A DNA stretch of 46,014 nucleotides from an uncultured Pseudomonadota bacterium (GCA_902796345.1 CADBOF010000041.1:1-46014); one strand, 5' to 3'. Numbered from the stretch's first letter, positions 18,534 through 27,412 are shown. Numbers and translations are program-made. Notes: a model not told the origin generated them from the sequence alone.

Positions 18534-19286
18534 ATGGATATTTTAAAAAATAAAATTGAAAAAATGTTAGAAGAAAAAGATATTGATATTTCAGTTATTC
18601 AAAATGTTCTCAAGCATGTAAGAGACGGTGCTATACGCGTAGCGGAAAAACAAAATGGCAAATGGATCGTGAACACATGGATTAAGCAAGCAATACTACT
18701 TGCGTTTAAATATTTTAAATCACAACCTCAGGAATATGACGCTTTTGATAAATTTGGACTATTACCGTATGATGGAAAATACAGAAAAATTCCAGGAGCG
18801 ATAATAAGAGACTATGCCCACATATCTGAAGGTGCGGTGATAATGCCGAGTTGCATAAATATTGGATCATATATAGGAGCCAAAACAATGATTGATATTA
18901 ACGCTGTTATAGGCTCATGTGCTCAAATAGGAGCAAATTGTCATATATCGGCTCAAGCGTGCATTGGAGGAGTTCTTGAGCCGGCAGTTGCTGTGCCTGT
19001 AATAATAGAAGACAATTGTTTTATAGGAGCCAAAAGTGCGATATTAGACGGAGTTATTGTTTGCGAAAATTCAGTAATTGCGGCAGGCACGATTATTACT
19101 TCGTCAACAAGAATTATTGATCGTACAACTGGCAAAAAAAGTTATGGAAAAATACAGCCTGGATCTGTTGTTGTTCCTGGAAGTTATCAAAGCAATGGAT
19201 GTAATATTAACTGTGCTGTAGTAATAAAACGCGTCACATCCGAGGTTATGTCAAAAACGAAAATTAATGAGCTACTCAGAGATTGA
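18534..19286 (+). CDS. dapD: 2,3,4,5-tetrahydropyridine-2,6-dicarboxylate N-succinyltransferase
   Basis: Succinyltransferase of the lysine/diaminopimelate pathway. The left-handed beta-helix is visible as hexapeptide repeats from about residue 90 to 200 (for example IGSYIGAKTMIDINAVIGS and IEDNCFIGAKSAILDG). The conserved GSCAQIG and IGGVLEP blocks are present. The length of 250 aa is slightly below the usual 275 because the N-terminal helical domain is compact. With asd it supports de novo diaminopimelate synthesis. Confidence 0.94.
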   Translation: MDILKNKIEKMLEEKDIDISVIQNVLKHVRDGAIRVAEKQNGKWIVNTWIKQAILLAFKYFKSQPQEYDAFDKFGLLPYDGKYRKIPGAIIRDYAHISEGAVIMPSCINIGSYIGAKTMIDINAVIGSCAQIGANCHISAQACIGGVLEPAVAVPVIIEDNCFIGAKSAILDGVIVCENSVIAAGTIITSSTRIIDRTTGKKSYGKIQPGSVVVPGSYQSNGCNINCAVVIKRVTSEVMSKTKINELLRD

Positions 19287-19434
19287 TTTACATCGGATTA
19301 CTTGCTGTTTTTCTCCTAAAGTGAGATTTTGTCTAAAAAAACGCGTATTTTTCTGCACGAAGAAAGAAGGTTTGCGGTTTTTTTTGATAAGTGATACAGT
19401 CAATATTGACATGATTAAAAAATAGAAAGAAAAA

Positions 19435-19917
19435 ATGACAATAGAACATAACATTCCAATGACATTGAGGGGATATAACAAGTTGCAGGCTGAATTGCGT
19501 AATTTGAAAAATAATGAACGACCGGCTGTTATAGAAGCTATAGCATCTGCTCGAGAGTTGGGAGATTTGTCGGAAAATGCAGAATATCATGCAGCAAAGG
19601 AAAAACAGGCAGTAATCGAATCTAGAATTCGTATTTTAGAGGATAGATTGGGACGGGCAACAGTTATTGATGCAAGCACAATAACAGCCGATAATGTGAA
19701 GTTTGGAGCAACAGTTAAAATTATGGATGAAGATACGGGAGATGTATCCAAATTTCAAATAGTTGGAAGTGATGAAGCTGATATTAAATCAGGTTTAATG
19801 CCTATAACAGCTCCAATTGCTAAGGCTCTTATTGGAAAAAAAATTAATGATACAATTGATGTTCGGGTGCCTGCTGGTACGAAAAGTTATACGATTGTAT
19901 CAATATGTTATGAGTAA
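19435..19917 (+). CDS. greA: transcription elongation factor GreA
   Basis: Rescues backtracked RNA polymerase by stimulating transcript cleavage. The N-terminal coiled coil carries the tip block ARELGDLSENAEYHAAKE with the acidic residues that act in the polymerase channel. The C-terminal FKBP-like domain follows (VKFGATVKIMDEDTG, SGLMPITAPIAKALIG). The 160-aa length is typical. Confidence 0.96.
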   Translation: MTIEHNIPMTLRGYNKLQAELRNLKNNERPAVIEAIASARELGDLSENAEYHAAKEKQAVIESRIRILEDRLGRATVIDASTITADNVKFGATVKIMDEDTGDVSKFQIVGSDEADIKSGLMPITAPIAKALIGKKINDTIDVRVPAGTKSYTIVSICYE

Positions 19918-19982
19918 CCTGTATGTTAAAATTTAAATAGGTTTACTTGTATACAAAATAGTTTATTAAAAGGTATTTATTA

Positions 19983-22034
19983 ATGAACAAAGTCGAAGAA
20001 AAAATTGAATGGGCTGGGAATACTCTTGTATTAGAAACTGGGCATATTGCAAAACAAGCTGATGGAGCTGTTCTTGTTCGATATGGGAATACTACGATTT
20101 TATGCACGTGCGTTTACTCAAAAGAACAATCGGAAGAAACAGGATTTTTCCCGCTGACAATAAATTATCAGGAACGCTTTTACGCTGCTGGTAGACTTCC
20201 TGGTGGATTTGTAAAAAGAGAAGGAAAACCTTCAGAACATGAAACACTCGTTTCAAGACTTATAGATAGACCGATACGTCCACTATTCAAAGAAGGTTTT
20301 TACAACGAAGTCCAAGTTATATGTACATTATTGAGCTATGACAAAAATTGTCCGCCAGACATTGTTGCAATTATTGGGGCAGCTGCATGTATATCAATAT
20401 CTGGTGTTCCTTTCGAATGTCCAATAGCCGGGTGCAAAGTTGGGTACACAAAAGATAGAGGATATATTTTAAATCCAACAGACAGTACTTTAATGGACTT
20501 AACTGTAGCTGGTAGTAAAGACGGTATTTTGATGGTTGAGTCTCAAATTAGTGAGCTATCTGAAGACATAGTCCTTGACGGTATCATGTTTGGTTTTAAT
20601 GCAATCCAGCCAGTGATTGATATGATATATAGATTAAAAGAAAAAGTAGGCAGACCTGAGTTGTCTGTAACACCACTGAAAGATAAATATCCAGAACTTG
20701 TAAATGAAGTCCGCGAATTTTCATATGACGGTATTGTTAATGCCCTTTCGATACAACAGAAACAAAAACGTCTGTCAGCAATTGTAGAACTGCGAAAAAA
20801 CGTTATTGAGAAAATTGGTGAAGATCAAAAAACTAATGTTGAAATTCTTTTTGAGAAGTTGTTATCTCAGATAATGAGACAAAAAATAATTGAAACACAA
20901 ACAAGAATTGACGGACGTTTATCAACACAAATTAGACCTATAACTTGTGAAATTGACGTAATTCCAAACGTTCACGGAAGTGCCTTATTTACAAGAGGAG
21001 AAACCCAAGCTTTAGTAATTACAACATTGGGCTCATTGTCAGATGTCCAAATTATTGACGATGTCTCTGGAGAAAGCAAAGAAAAGTTCCTATTACACTA
21101 TAATTTTTTACCATTCTCAGTGGGTGAAATTGGAAGGTTGTCCGCTCCTGGCAGGCGTGAAATAGGACACGGAAAACTTGCCTGGAGAGCTTTATCGGCA
21201 GTTATGCCATCAGAGTGTAAGTTTCCGTATACCGTACGTATAGTTTCGGAAATTACTGAATCGAACGGCTCTTCATCTATGGCAACAGTATGTGGAGGAT
21301 CATTATCATTAATGGCTTCAGGTGTGCCAATAAAATCTCCGGTTGCGGGAATTGCTATGGGGCTTATAAAAACAGGTGATAAATATGTCATTTTGTCGGA
21401 CATTATGGGCGATGAAGACCATTTAGGAGATATGGATTTTAAAGTTGCTGGAACTGCAAAAGGCATCACAGCACTTCAAATGGATATTAAAATTGCAAGC
21501 ATTACTAAAGAAATTTTAAAAGACGCATTATCTCAATCACACGAGGGGCGCTTACACATTCTCAAGTTGATTACAGACACAATACCGACGCCGAGACTAG
21601 AATTAAATGAGAATGCTCCGAAAGTCTCAGTTATTACAATAAACAAGGATAAGATACGAGATCTAATAGGTGTTGGAGGAAAGACAATTAAAGATCTCTG
21701 CGATAGGTATGATGCAAAAATTGATATAGCTGACGATGGAAAAGTCACGGTATGTACGTCAACAAAAATATTTCTAGAAAAAGCCATAAATGAAATTGAA
21801 CTTATCTGCAACGTTCCAAAAATCGGTCAAACGTTTCTAGGCACTATTACGCGTATAGCAGACTTTGGAGCTATTGTTTCTATAGGAACTCGTGACGGAA
21901 TGCTTCACATAAGCAAATTAAATATTAAAAAAGGACAATCCGTTTCTAATATCTTATCTGTTGGACAAAAAGTATCGGTTGAAGTCGTTGATGTTGACCA
22001 AAAAGGACGGATAAAATTTAAATTGACAGAATAA
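19983..22034 (+). CDS. pnp: polyribonucleotide nucleotidyltransferase (PNPase)
   Basis: A 3'-to-5' phosphorolytic exoribonuclease of the degradosome. It has two RNase PH domains, with the conserved FFPLTINYQERFYAAGRLPGG-type block near residue 50 and the FLLHYNFLPFSVGE and SSMATVCGGSLSLMASGVP blocks in the second. A KH domain (IGVGGKTIKDLCDRYDAKI) and an S1 domain (GTITRIADFGAIVSI) complete it. At 683 aa it is near the usual 700. Upstream is greA rather than the common rpsO. Confidence 0.96.
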   Translation: MNKVEEKIEWAGNTLVLETGHIAKQADGAVLVRYGNTTILCTCVYSKEQSEETGFFPLTINYQERFYAAGRLPGGFVKREGKPSEHETLVSRLIDRPIRPLFKEGFYNEVQVICTLLSYDKNCPPDIVAIIGAAACISISGVPFECPIAGCKVGYTKDRGYILNPTDSTLMDLTVAGSKDGILMVESQISELSEDIVLDGIMFGFNAIQPVIDMIYRLKEKVGRPELSVTPLKDKYPELVNEVREFSYDGIVNALSIQQKQKRLSAIVELRKNVIEKIGEDQKTNVEILFEKLLSQIMRQKIIETQTRIDGRLSTQIRPITCEIDVIPNVHGSALFTRGETQALVITTLGSLSDVQIIDDVSGESKEKFLLHYNFLPFSVGEIGRLSAPGRREIGHGKLAWRALSAVMPSECKFPYTVRIVSEITESNGSSSMATVCGGSLSLMASGVPIKSPVAGIAMGLIKTGDKYVILSDIMGDEDHLGDMDFKVAGTAKGITALQMDIKIASITKEILKDALSQSHEGRLHILKLITDTIPTPRLELNENAPKVSVITINKDKIRDLIGVGGKTIKDLCDRYDAKIDIADDGKVTVCTSTKIFLEKAINEIELICNVPKIGQTFLGTITRIADFGAIVSIGTRDGMLHISKLNIKKGQSVSNILSVGQKVSVEVVDVDQKGRIKFKLTE

Positions 22035-22144
22035 ATACATATCTTGTTCTGTCTCAATAAATTTTTAATAATTTCATTTTATAAAATGATTGGTAGCTTA
22101 AAAGCGTATCAAAAATCGGTATTGTTTGATTTTTGGTCTGGTGT

Positions 22145-22172
22145 TTGACAGCTACAATTTTGTTTTTATAAA
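22145..22172 (+). promoter_or_regulatory. sigma70-type promoter for solenoid protein A
   Basis: TTGACA at 22145-22150 and TATAAA at 22167-22172 are separated by 16 bases. The elements are near consensus and lie about 40 bases upstream of the start codon at 22215. This is among the strongest promoter matches in the window, consistent with a highly expressed exported protein. Confidence 0.6.
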
Positions 22173-22173
22173 G

Positions 22174-22191
22174 GAAGCAATTATTTGCTTC
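22174..22191 (+). promoter_or_regulatory. hairpin in the leader of solenoid gene A
   Basis: GAAGCAA at 22174-22180 and TTGCTTC at 22185-22191 form a perfect 7-bp stem with a TTAT loop, followed by TTT. It lies between the predicted -10 box and the ribosome binding site (AAAGGA at 22205-22210). It could stabilise the 5' end of the transcript or act as a control hairpin; the sequence alone does not say which. Confidence 0.45.
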
Positions 22192-22214
22192 TTTCGTGTT
22201 TTAGAAAGGAATGT

Positions 22215-23897
22215 ATGAAAAAACTTCTACTCACTGGCATATTTGCAATATTTGGAACAATCATCTACGGAACCACAAACGTTACCCAAGCATCAGCCAT
22301 CCCCATAATAGACGGAGGGGGTGTGGTTCCTTTAACGGATCCTACGGATATAGGAACATTGACTGTAGATGCAGGTGCGGCATCTACATGGGAACAAAAC
22401 CCAGCTGGATATAGGATTAAAGGAACGGTGACGATAAATTTTGAGCCACCGAGTCCGATGATGTCAGGGAATACCGGACTTACAGCCAAACAGAGCGTAA
22501 CAATACTTTCAGGTGGAAAATTAATTGTGAACGGTGGTGATGCATCCTTCGAAGAAGAATTAATTGCAAGCGATCAATCTGAAATAACAACATCCACCAT
22601 AGATCTAGGAGGTAGAATACGTCCTGCAGTAATAAATGTTGACAAAAGATTAAAATTAATAGGAGTGCCTGTTTTAAATGGACAGCCAATAATAAAAGTA
22701 CGAGGACAAGTTTCTGACAACATTCCAAGACGGATAATGAACGGAGAACCTCCGACGGTAACAACAGATGGTATTTTTGATGCTTCAGAAGTTAACGGAG
22801 TTTTGCAAGAAATGACCATTAATGGTGGATATTTGTTAGATAAAACAGTATCAGAGCCCGAAACGAATAGAACAAACACTGCAGAAAAGAACACAGGAAA
22901 TACATTTTTGGGGTACTATAGCACCGAAGATACAGGTGACATGGATTATTTTGCCAATGCAGATTTTCCTCTTCGCCTGTATGACATAGGAGATGAGACA
23001 ACAAGAACAAATTATGCTAACGCAATCAAAGAGCGATTGTCACGTTTAATTTCCAGTAAAAAGCCTAACAATTCTACAAATAATAATGCGAATTATTTAA
23101 AAAATGTAACATTAAATAATGTAAAAATACAAGATCATATAATAGAAAAAGCTGACACTGCTGTTACTTATAATTCAACGAGCAAATCAGTCTCATATGA
23201 TGGAGCTATAAAAACTATAATAACGAATGCAGATGGAGTTTATACACGTTATCAAGCAGAAAAAAAAGGCCTGATAGTAGTTGACGCCCCAAATACAGAA
23301 GTTAATTTCGATTTCTACTCGAACTTTAACACAGAAGAGAAAAACGATAATAAAAATTCGTTTATTAAGTGGCCGGAAAACATTCAGATCGCTTTATCAT
23401 CGTATGATGGTTCTAACACAGAATTTGAATTCAAAACAAAGCTTGCGTACAACAAAGACTTATCTGTAACTAATGGTTCTGTAAGCTTTTCAAAATTAAT
23501 TTTTTCAGGAGATAATACCGGATTCGTAAGCAACAAGGTAAAGTTAAACGACAAACTAAATGAAGTAAACTTTGCTGCATCCAATAGTTATGTTGCTGTA
23601 GATTTTACATCATGCAATCCAGAGAATAAATCGTTTTTATTAAAATTTTTAGACGAGAGCGGAACAAACGATATTAAAAGACCTCCAATTTCTCTTGGAG
23701 ACCAAAAGATAACTTTTGATACTGGAGCAGGAAATAATATAACGTTTAATGAACAAGTTGAAATTCCTACCATAGATTCAGGCTCTGGCATAATTGATGC
23801 TTACCAACCAAAACTTACAAGATATGAATTTGATAGTTTCATTATGGGGGACGCGTCAACTGTTACAGTAAACAGAGGGGCAGAATTAGTTATATAA
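22215..23897 (+). CDS. exported beta-solenoid-like protein A, paralogue of the gene at 41538
   Basis: A 560-aa protein with a Sec signal peptide (MKKLLLTGIFAIFGTIIYG, cleavage near TQASA). I set the start at the ATG at 22215 because AAAGGA lies just upstream; the frame is open to 22185. The N-terminal third alternates short beta strands with Gly/Asn turns (VTILSGGKLIVNGG), like autotransporter passenger or pectate-lyase-type solenoids. A more charged, helical middle follows (TFLGYYSTED, IKERLSRLISS), then a second beta-rich part (NTEFEFKTKL from residue 401, SGDNTGFVSNKVKLN). It ends in ELVI with no outer-membrane beta-barrel or sorting signal. It shares layout and many blocks with the protein at 41538-42977. 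The function is unknown; a surface or secreted structural role is inferred. Confidence 0.8.
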   Translation: MKKLLLTGIFAIFGTIIYGTTNVTQASAIPIIDGGGVVPLTDPTDIGTLTVDAGAASTWEQNPAGYRIKGTVTINFEPPSPMMSGNTGLTAKQSVTILSGGKLIVNGGDASFEEELIASDQSEITTSTIDLGGRIRPAVINVDKRLKLIGVPVLNGQPIIKVRGQVSDNIPRRIMNGEPPTVTTDGIFDASEVNGVLQEMTINGGYLLDKTVSEPETNRTNTAEKNTGNTFLGYYSTEDTGDMDYFANADFPLRLYDIGDETTRTNYANAIKERLSRLISSKKPNNSTNNNANYLKNVTLNNVKIQDHIIEKADTAVTYNSTSKSVSYDGAIKTIITNADGVYTRYQAEKKGLIVVDAPNTEVNFDFYSNFNTEEKNDNKNSFIKWPENIQIALSSYDGSNTEFEFKTKLAYNKDLSVTNGSVSFSKLIFSGDNTGFVSNKVKLNDKLNEVNFAASNSYVAVDFTSCNPENKSFLLKFLDESGTNDIKRPPISLGDQKITFDTGAGNNITFNEQVEIPTIDSGSGIIDAYQPKLTRYEFDSFIMGDASTVTVNRGAELVI

Positions 23898-23917
23898 GAA
23901 TATTTGTTTTTTATTAT

Positions 23918-23954
23918 AAAACCTGTTGACAAAGTTATTTGTTACACAGGTTTT
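23918..23954. terminator. bidirectional terminator between solenoid gene A and dnaA
   Basis: AAAACCTGT at 23918-23926 pairs with ACAGGTTTT at 23946-23954. The stem extends inwards through TGACAAA and TTTGTTA with one bulge and one mismatch, leaving a GTTA loop. A-rich and T-rich flanks on both sides suit termination in both directions between the convergent genes ending at 23897 and 23972. Confidence 0.7.
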
Positions 23955-23971
23955 ATTGTAATTTGTAGCGA

Positions 23972-25465
23972 TTATAAAGATTTTTTTAAACTTTCGATAC
24001 TTTTCAAAAAATTAAAATCCTCCCTAATTCTATTTTTTATTGACTTTACAGCGTAAATAACTGTCGAATGGTTTCTATTTCCGAAAAGTTTACCTATTTC
24101 CGAATAGGAATAATTTGTAAGCTCCTTAGTTAGATACATAGCAACTTGCCTTGCAACCGCAACTGTCTTAATCCGGGTTTGAGATAGCATTTCTGACAAA
24201 CTGATGGAAAAAGAACCACACACCTGGCTTTGTATAGACTGAAGTGAAACAGTGTGTTCTTTAGCAATAGGCAAATCATCTAGTACATCTTTAATCATTT
24301 CCAAAGATATGTTTTTTCCAATAAGTGTTGAGTGTGCAACAAGTCTATTCAAAGCACCTTCAAGCTCCCTGACACTTGACGTTATATTGCAAGCCAATTT
24401 GTCAACAACACATTCAGGAATTTGTATTTTTAATTGTTTTGATTTCTGTTGAAGTATCTTAACTCGTAACTCATACGTTGACGGATGTACATCAACAACG
24501 AGTCCGCCACTGAGTCGGGATTTTAATGTATTACTTAACCCTGTTAACTCTCCTGGGGCCTTGTTTGCGGATAGAATGATTTGGTGATCATCACTAGCGA
24601 ATTTGTTGAATACGTGTAAAAACTCTTCTTGAGTGCTTTCCTTTCCACAAATGAACTGAATGTCATCCATTATAAGAACATCAACATCTTTAAAAAAATC
24701 TTTAAAATTTATTCCGTTTTTCAGACGCAAAGATTTTAAAAATAAATACATAAATCTTTCGGCTGACACGTAAAGAACTTTTTTATTTGATTGATTTTTC
24801 CTTTTATACCAGGCGATTGCTTGAATTAGGTGAGTTTTTCCCATGCCGACGCCACCGTATAAAAATAGTGGGTTAAAATTTACAGTGCTATTTCTAGCTA
24901 CATCTTTTGTTGCGACGTACGCAAATTCATTTGATTGATCTACAACAAAATTTTCAAAAGTGAACTTTTTATCTAATGAAACGTTTTTACTAATAATTTT
25001 AGTTATAGGTTCTGAACTTGCTGTATTTGATAGCTTTGTTTGCCAAGATTTATTAAATAGAGAACCTGGAACTGATAAATAATCGAACTTATTGGATTCT
25101 GTTGCAGAACGATCGACCTTGTTGGAGTTTAATGTGCAATGTTCATGTTGTTTAAATTCATCTTCAATAACAACAATATCAACTGATGTTATTCTAGGTG
25201 CATATACTTGAACACTTTTCAGTATTTCGTCAGAGTATTTCGCTAATATTGTATCTTTTACAAAATTTGAATTAACATATAAATTTAAAGTATTGTTGTC
25301 AAAATTTATTAAGTGTAGCTTTGAAATCCATGTTTTAAATGAAGCGGTGCCCACCGTATTTTGAATATGTAAGAGTGTTTTGCTCCAAATGTCAGAACAT
25401 TCCGTAGTAAGGGTACTATTACCGGAATGAGGCATTCCGGATACGCTATGTTCAAAACCATTCAT
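23972..25465 (-). CDS. dnaA: chromosomal replication initiator protein DnaA
   Basis: Binds the replication origin and opens it. Domain I is visible from about residue 26 (WSKTLLHIQNTVGTASFKTWIS), followed by a linker to about 165. The AAA+ domain has Walker A GGVGMGKT at 204-211 and Walker B LIMDD at 264-268. The DNA-binding domain ends with the GKLFGNRNHSTVIYAVKSI signature. At 497 aa it is slightly longer than usual because of a low-complexity domain II. No clear Shine-Dalgarno precedes the ATG at 25465. It is divergent from ftsZ across 250 bases. Confidence 0.96.
   Translation of the reverse strand: MNGFEHSVSGMPHSGNSTLTTECSDIWSKTLLHIQNTVGTASFKTWISKLHLINFDNNTLNLYVNSNFVKDTILAKYSDEILKSVQVYAPRITSVDIVVIEDEFKQHEHCTLNSNKVDRSATESNKFDYLSVPGSLFNKSWQTKLSNTASSEPITKIISKNVSLDKKFTFENFVVDQSNEFAYVATKDVARNSTVNFNPLFLYGGVGMGKTHLIQAIAWYKRKNQSNKKVLYVSAERFMYLFLKSLRLKNGINFKDFFKDVDVLIMDDIQFICGKESTQEEFLHVFNKFASDDHQIILSANKAPGELTGLSNTLKSRLSGGLVVDVHPSTYELRVKILQQKSKQLKIQIPECVVDKLACNITSSVRELEGALNRLVAHSTLIGKNISLEMIKDVLDDLPIAKEHTVSLQSIQSQVCGSFSISLSEMLSQTRIKTVAVARQVAMYLTKELTNYSYSEIGKLFGNRNHSTVIYAVKSIKNRIREDFNFLKSIESLKKSL
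25422..25440. repeat. perfect GC-rich inverted repeat in the first codons of dnaA
   Basis: CCGGAATG at 25422-25429 and CATTCCGG at 25433-25440 form a perfect 8-bp inverted repeat with a 3-base spacer. In the dnaA transcript it would fold at about codons 9-14, roughly 25 bases after the start codon. It is notably GC-rich for this genome. It could be an mRNA hairpin or a protein-binding palindrome. Confidence 0.6.
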
Positions 25466-25564
25466 GTACTTGTATGTTCAGAGCTACACGACTTAGGCAG
25501 TGTAGCACCTAGAATTTATTTACTCAACATTGTTAATAACCTATTCGTCATGCCATTGTTATGC

Positions 25565-25590
25565 GGTACAATATCGTACCAATGTGGTAC
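25565..25590. promoter_or_regulatory. operator-like palindrome between dnaA and ftsZ
   Basis: GGTACAATATCGTACC at 25565-25580 is a palindrome with arms GGTAC/GTACC and a nearly symmetric centre. A third half-site, GGTAC, lies at 25586-25590, 21 bases (two helical turns) from the first. It sits in the 250-base divergent region shared by dnaA and ftsZ. The arrangement resembles a repressor or activator operator, but the binding protein is unknown. Confidence 0.45.
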
Positions 25591-25701
25591 ATCTTCCAGA
25601 AAAATGTATTAATTTCAATCTTGTTTCCATCGCTTATTTGAAAATGTTAATCACTTTTAATTAATCACAACACACTGTACAATAAAAGTATCTAAGGATA
25701 T

Positions 25702-25716
25702 ATGAATAAAAGATAA
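25702..25716 (+). promoter_or_regulatory. four-codon minicistron overlapping the ftsZ start
   Basis: An ATG at 25702 with AAGGA four bases upstream (25694-25698) opens the frame M-N-K-R-stop. Its TAA overlaps the ftsZ ATG as TAATG. The good ribosome binding site belongs to this minicistron; ftsZ itself has only weak purines before its ATG. Translation of ftsZ may therefore depend on re-initiation after the minicistron. It could also be coincidental. Confidence 0.4.
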
Positions 25717-27080
25717 TGCCCCGTACAATGAACGGTTTAAATGAAATGAATGCTACTGCTGATAGCACTTCGACTTTTGTATCAGATGCAATAAACGACA
25801 CCTCTTTGGGACCAAAAATAATGGTAATAGGAGTTGGTGGCGCAGGTGGAAACGCTGTCAATAATATGATCCGTTCAAATCTTGAAGGGGTTACTTTTTT
25901 TGTCGCAAATACAGACGCTCAAGCCTTAAAACAATCGTTAGTTGACGAAGTTCAACGTTTGCAACTTGGTTTATCTGTAACTCAAGGACTAGGAGCGGGC
26001 TCAAAACCTGGCGTCGGCAAAGCTGCCGCAGAAGAATCCTCAGAGGATATACTTAAAATAATACAAGGGTCAAATATGGTTTTTATTGCCGCAGGCATGG
26101 GGGGAGGTACCGGAACAGGAGCAGCTCCGGTTATTGCCCGAATTGCGAAAGAAAGCGGAATTTTAACGATAGGTGTCGTTACAAAACCATTTTCATTTGA
26201 GGGACCAAATCGTACACGTATTGCAGACGAAGGCATTAAAGAACTTCAACAATATGTAGATACTCTTATCGTTATTCCTAATCAAAATTTGTTCAGATTA
26301 GCAAATGAAAGTACAACTCTAGCAGATGCGTTTAAAATGGCAGATAACGTCCTATATTCCGGGGTAAGAGGTATTACAGATTTAATGACAAAACCAGGGC
26401 TTATTAACCTTGATTTTGCAGATATTCGTGCCGTTATGGGCGAAATGGGGAAGGCAATGATGGGAACGGGGGAAAGCGATGGTGAACGCAGAGCCTTAGA
26501 CGCTGCTGAATCCGCGATTTCAAATCCGCTCCTTGACGATGTGTCTCTAAAAGGGGCTAAAGGCATTCTCATTAGTATAATGGGCGGATACGATATGACC
26601 TTGTATGAAGTAGATGAAGCCGCAAATAAAATTCGTGAAGAAGCAGATCCAGATGCAAATATAATATTTGGTTCCACATTTGATGATCAACTTAATGGAA
26701 GAATCAGAGTTTCCGTTGTGGCAACGGGGATTGGTCCGGAACAAAATTATTCACGGAAGCAATCTGAATTTTCAGACATGTCAAGTGATAATTTAGATAA
26801 GGAGGATTTTGACAACTCAAATTTTGTTCAACAGAAAAATTCAAAAAATTTTGAAAACGCAGACAAAAGTAATGAGTCAGCTTATTCTCAAATAGATCTC
26901 AATAATGGACAACGTGAACCATCTGATAAAAGTTCGCAGCGCAAAGCACGATCTTTTTTCGAAAGGCTTGGAAATAAAAGTGATGCATCGTCGTATAGCG
27001 TTTCGAATGAGCAAGCGACGAGAAAAAAAGACGATGATAAAAATTTTGATATCCCGGCTTGTTTTCGCCGTAGGCGGTAA
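25716..27080 (+). CDS. ftsZ: cell division protein FtsZ
   Basis: The tubulin-like GTPase that forms the division ring. The N-terminal [14 protein letters not shown] and the tubulin signature GGGTGTG at residues 129-135 are intact, as are NTDAQAL and the T7-loop region [11 protein letters not shown]. The C-terminal linker (about 340-440) is acidic, Ser/Asn-rich and disordered. It ends in the conserved peptide [11 protein letters not shown], close to the alphaproteobacterial DIPAFLRR form but with a Cys. At 454 aa it has a slightly long N-terminus, and an in-frame ATG at 25728 is an alternative start. The normal neighbours ftsQ and ftsA are absent. Confidence 0.97.
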   Translation: MPRTMNGLNEMNATADSTSTFVSDAINDTSLGPKIMVIGVGGAGGNAVNNMIRSNLEGVTFFVANTDAQALKQSLVDEVQRLQLGLSVTQGLGAGSKPGVGKAAAEESSEDILKIIQGSNMVFIAAGMGGGTGTGAAPVIARIAKESGILTIGVVTKPFSFEGPNRTRIADEGIKELQQYVDTLIVIPNQNLFRLANESTTLADAFKMADNVLYSGVRGITDLMTKPGLINLDFADIRAVMGEMGKAMMGTGESDGERRALDAAESAISNPLLDDVSLKGAKGILISIMGGYDMTLYEVDEAANKIREEADPDANIIFGSTFDDQLNGRIRVSVVATGIGPEQNYSRKQSEFSDMSSDNLDKEDFDNSNFVQQKNSKNFENADKSNESAYSQIDLNNGQREPSDKSSQRKARSFFERLGNKSDASSYSVSNEQATRKKDDDKNFDIPACFRRRR

Positions 27081-27082
27081 TA

Positions 27083-27412
27083 GTGCAAAACGATTTTTTT
27101 ATCGTTTTGCTCGTGTGTCTTGGAATATCTGTTTGCGCTATTTCGTTGTCTCAGTTACCTAAATTGACAAATAACGATTGTGTAAAGACGAAGACCGAAC
27201 AAAGAGATCGTTGCGGATATGAGAGCGGTTTTGAAAATTCGAAAAAAAAGTTCATTTACAATAATCAGTTATCTTCGTTTTTATTGCCGTACATTATTTT
27301 TGAAATCTTAATAATGTGGCTTATTTTTAGTTTAGTCATTAAATTTATGTTATTGAGCATTTGTATAGTTGTAACGTTGATTTTTACACTGAGTTTTATG
27401 ACAAGAAGATAA
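27083..27412 (+). CDS. small three-TM protein, probable divergent NuoA-like subunit
   Basis: A 109-aa membrane protein starting with GTG two bases after the ftsZ stop; AGGCGG lies five bases upstream. It has one N-terminal TM segment (about 4-24), a hydrophilic loop and two C-terminal TM segments (about 61-105). That is the topology of NADH-quinone oxidoreductase subunit A. The loop has GYESGFE and TM2 has IIFEILIMW; in NuoA the equivalents are F/Y-E-S/C-G-I/F-D/E and IFDVE, and the spacing between them is the same to within one residue. The second TM2 acidic residue is replaced by Leu. No other nuo gene is nearby. It could be a scattered complex I subunit or a repurposed homologue. Confidence 0.5.
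   Translation: MQNDFFIVLLVCLGISVCAISLSQLPKLTNNDCVKTKTEQRDRCGYESGFENSKKKFIYNNQLSSFLLPYIIFEILIMWLIFSLVIKFMLLSICIVVTLIFTLSFMTRR

Noticed and set aside
22211-22414. Alternative ORF starting at 22211 over the signal-peptide region of solenoid gene A
   Set aside because: It overlaps the real gene in another frame, has no family match, and ends early; the frame from 22215 has a signal peptide and a full-length product.
22215-23897. Classical autotransporter
   Set aside because: There is no C-terminal beta-barrel domain in either paralogue; both end within the solenoid-like part.
25640-25670. CtrA binding site (TTAA-N7-TTAA)
   Set aside because: TTAA motifs occur but with the wrong spacing, and such motifs are expected by chance at this base composition.
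25466-25715. Replication origin beside dnaA
   Set aside because: No cluster of TTATCCACA-type DnaA boxes is visible; only loose matches such as TTAATCACA occur. Cumulative GC skew of the whole genome would decide.
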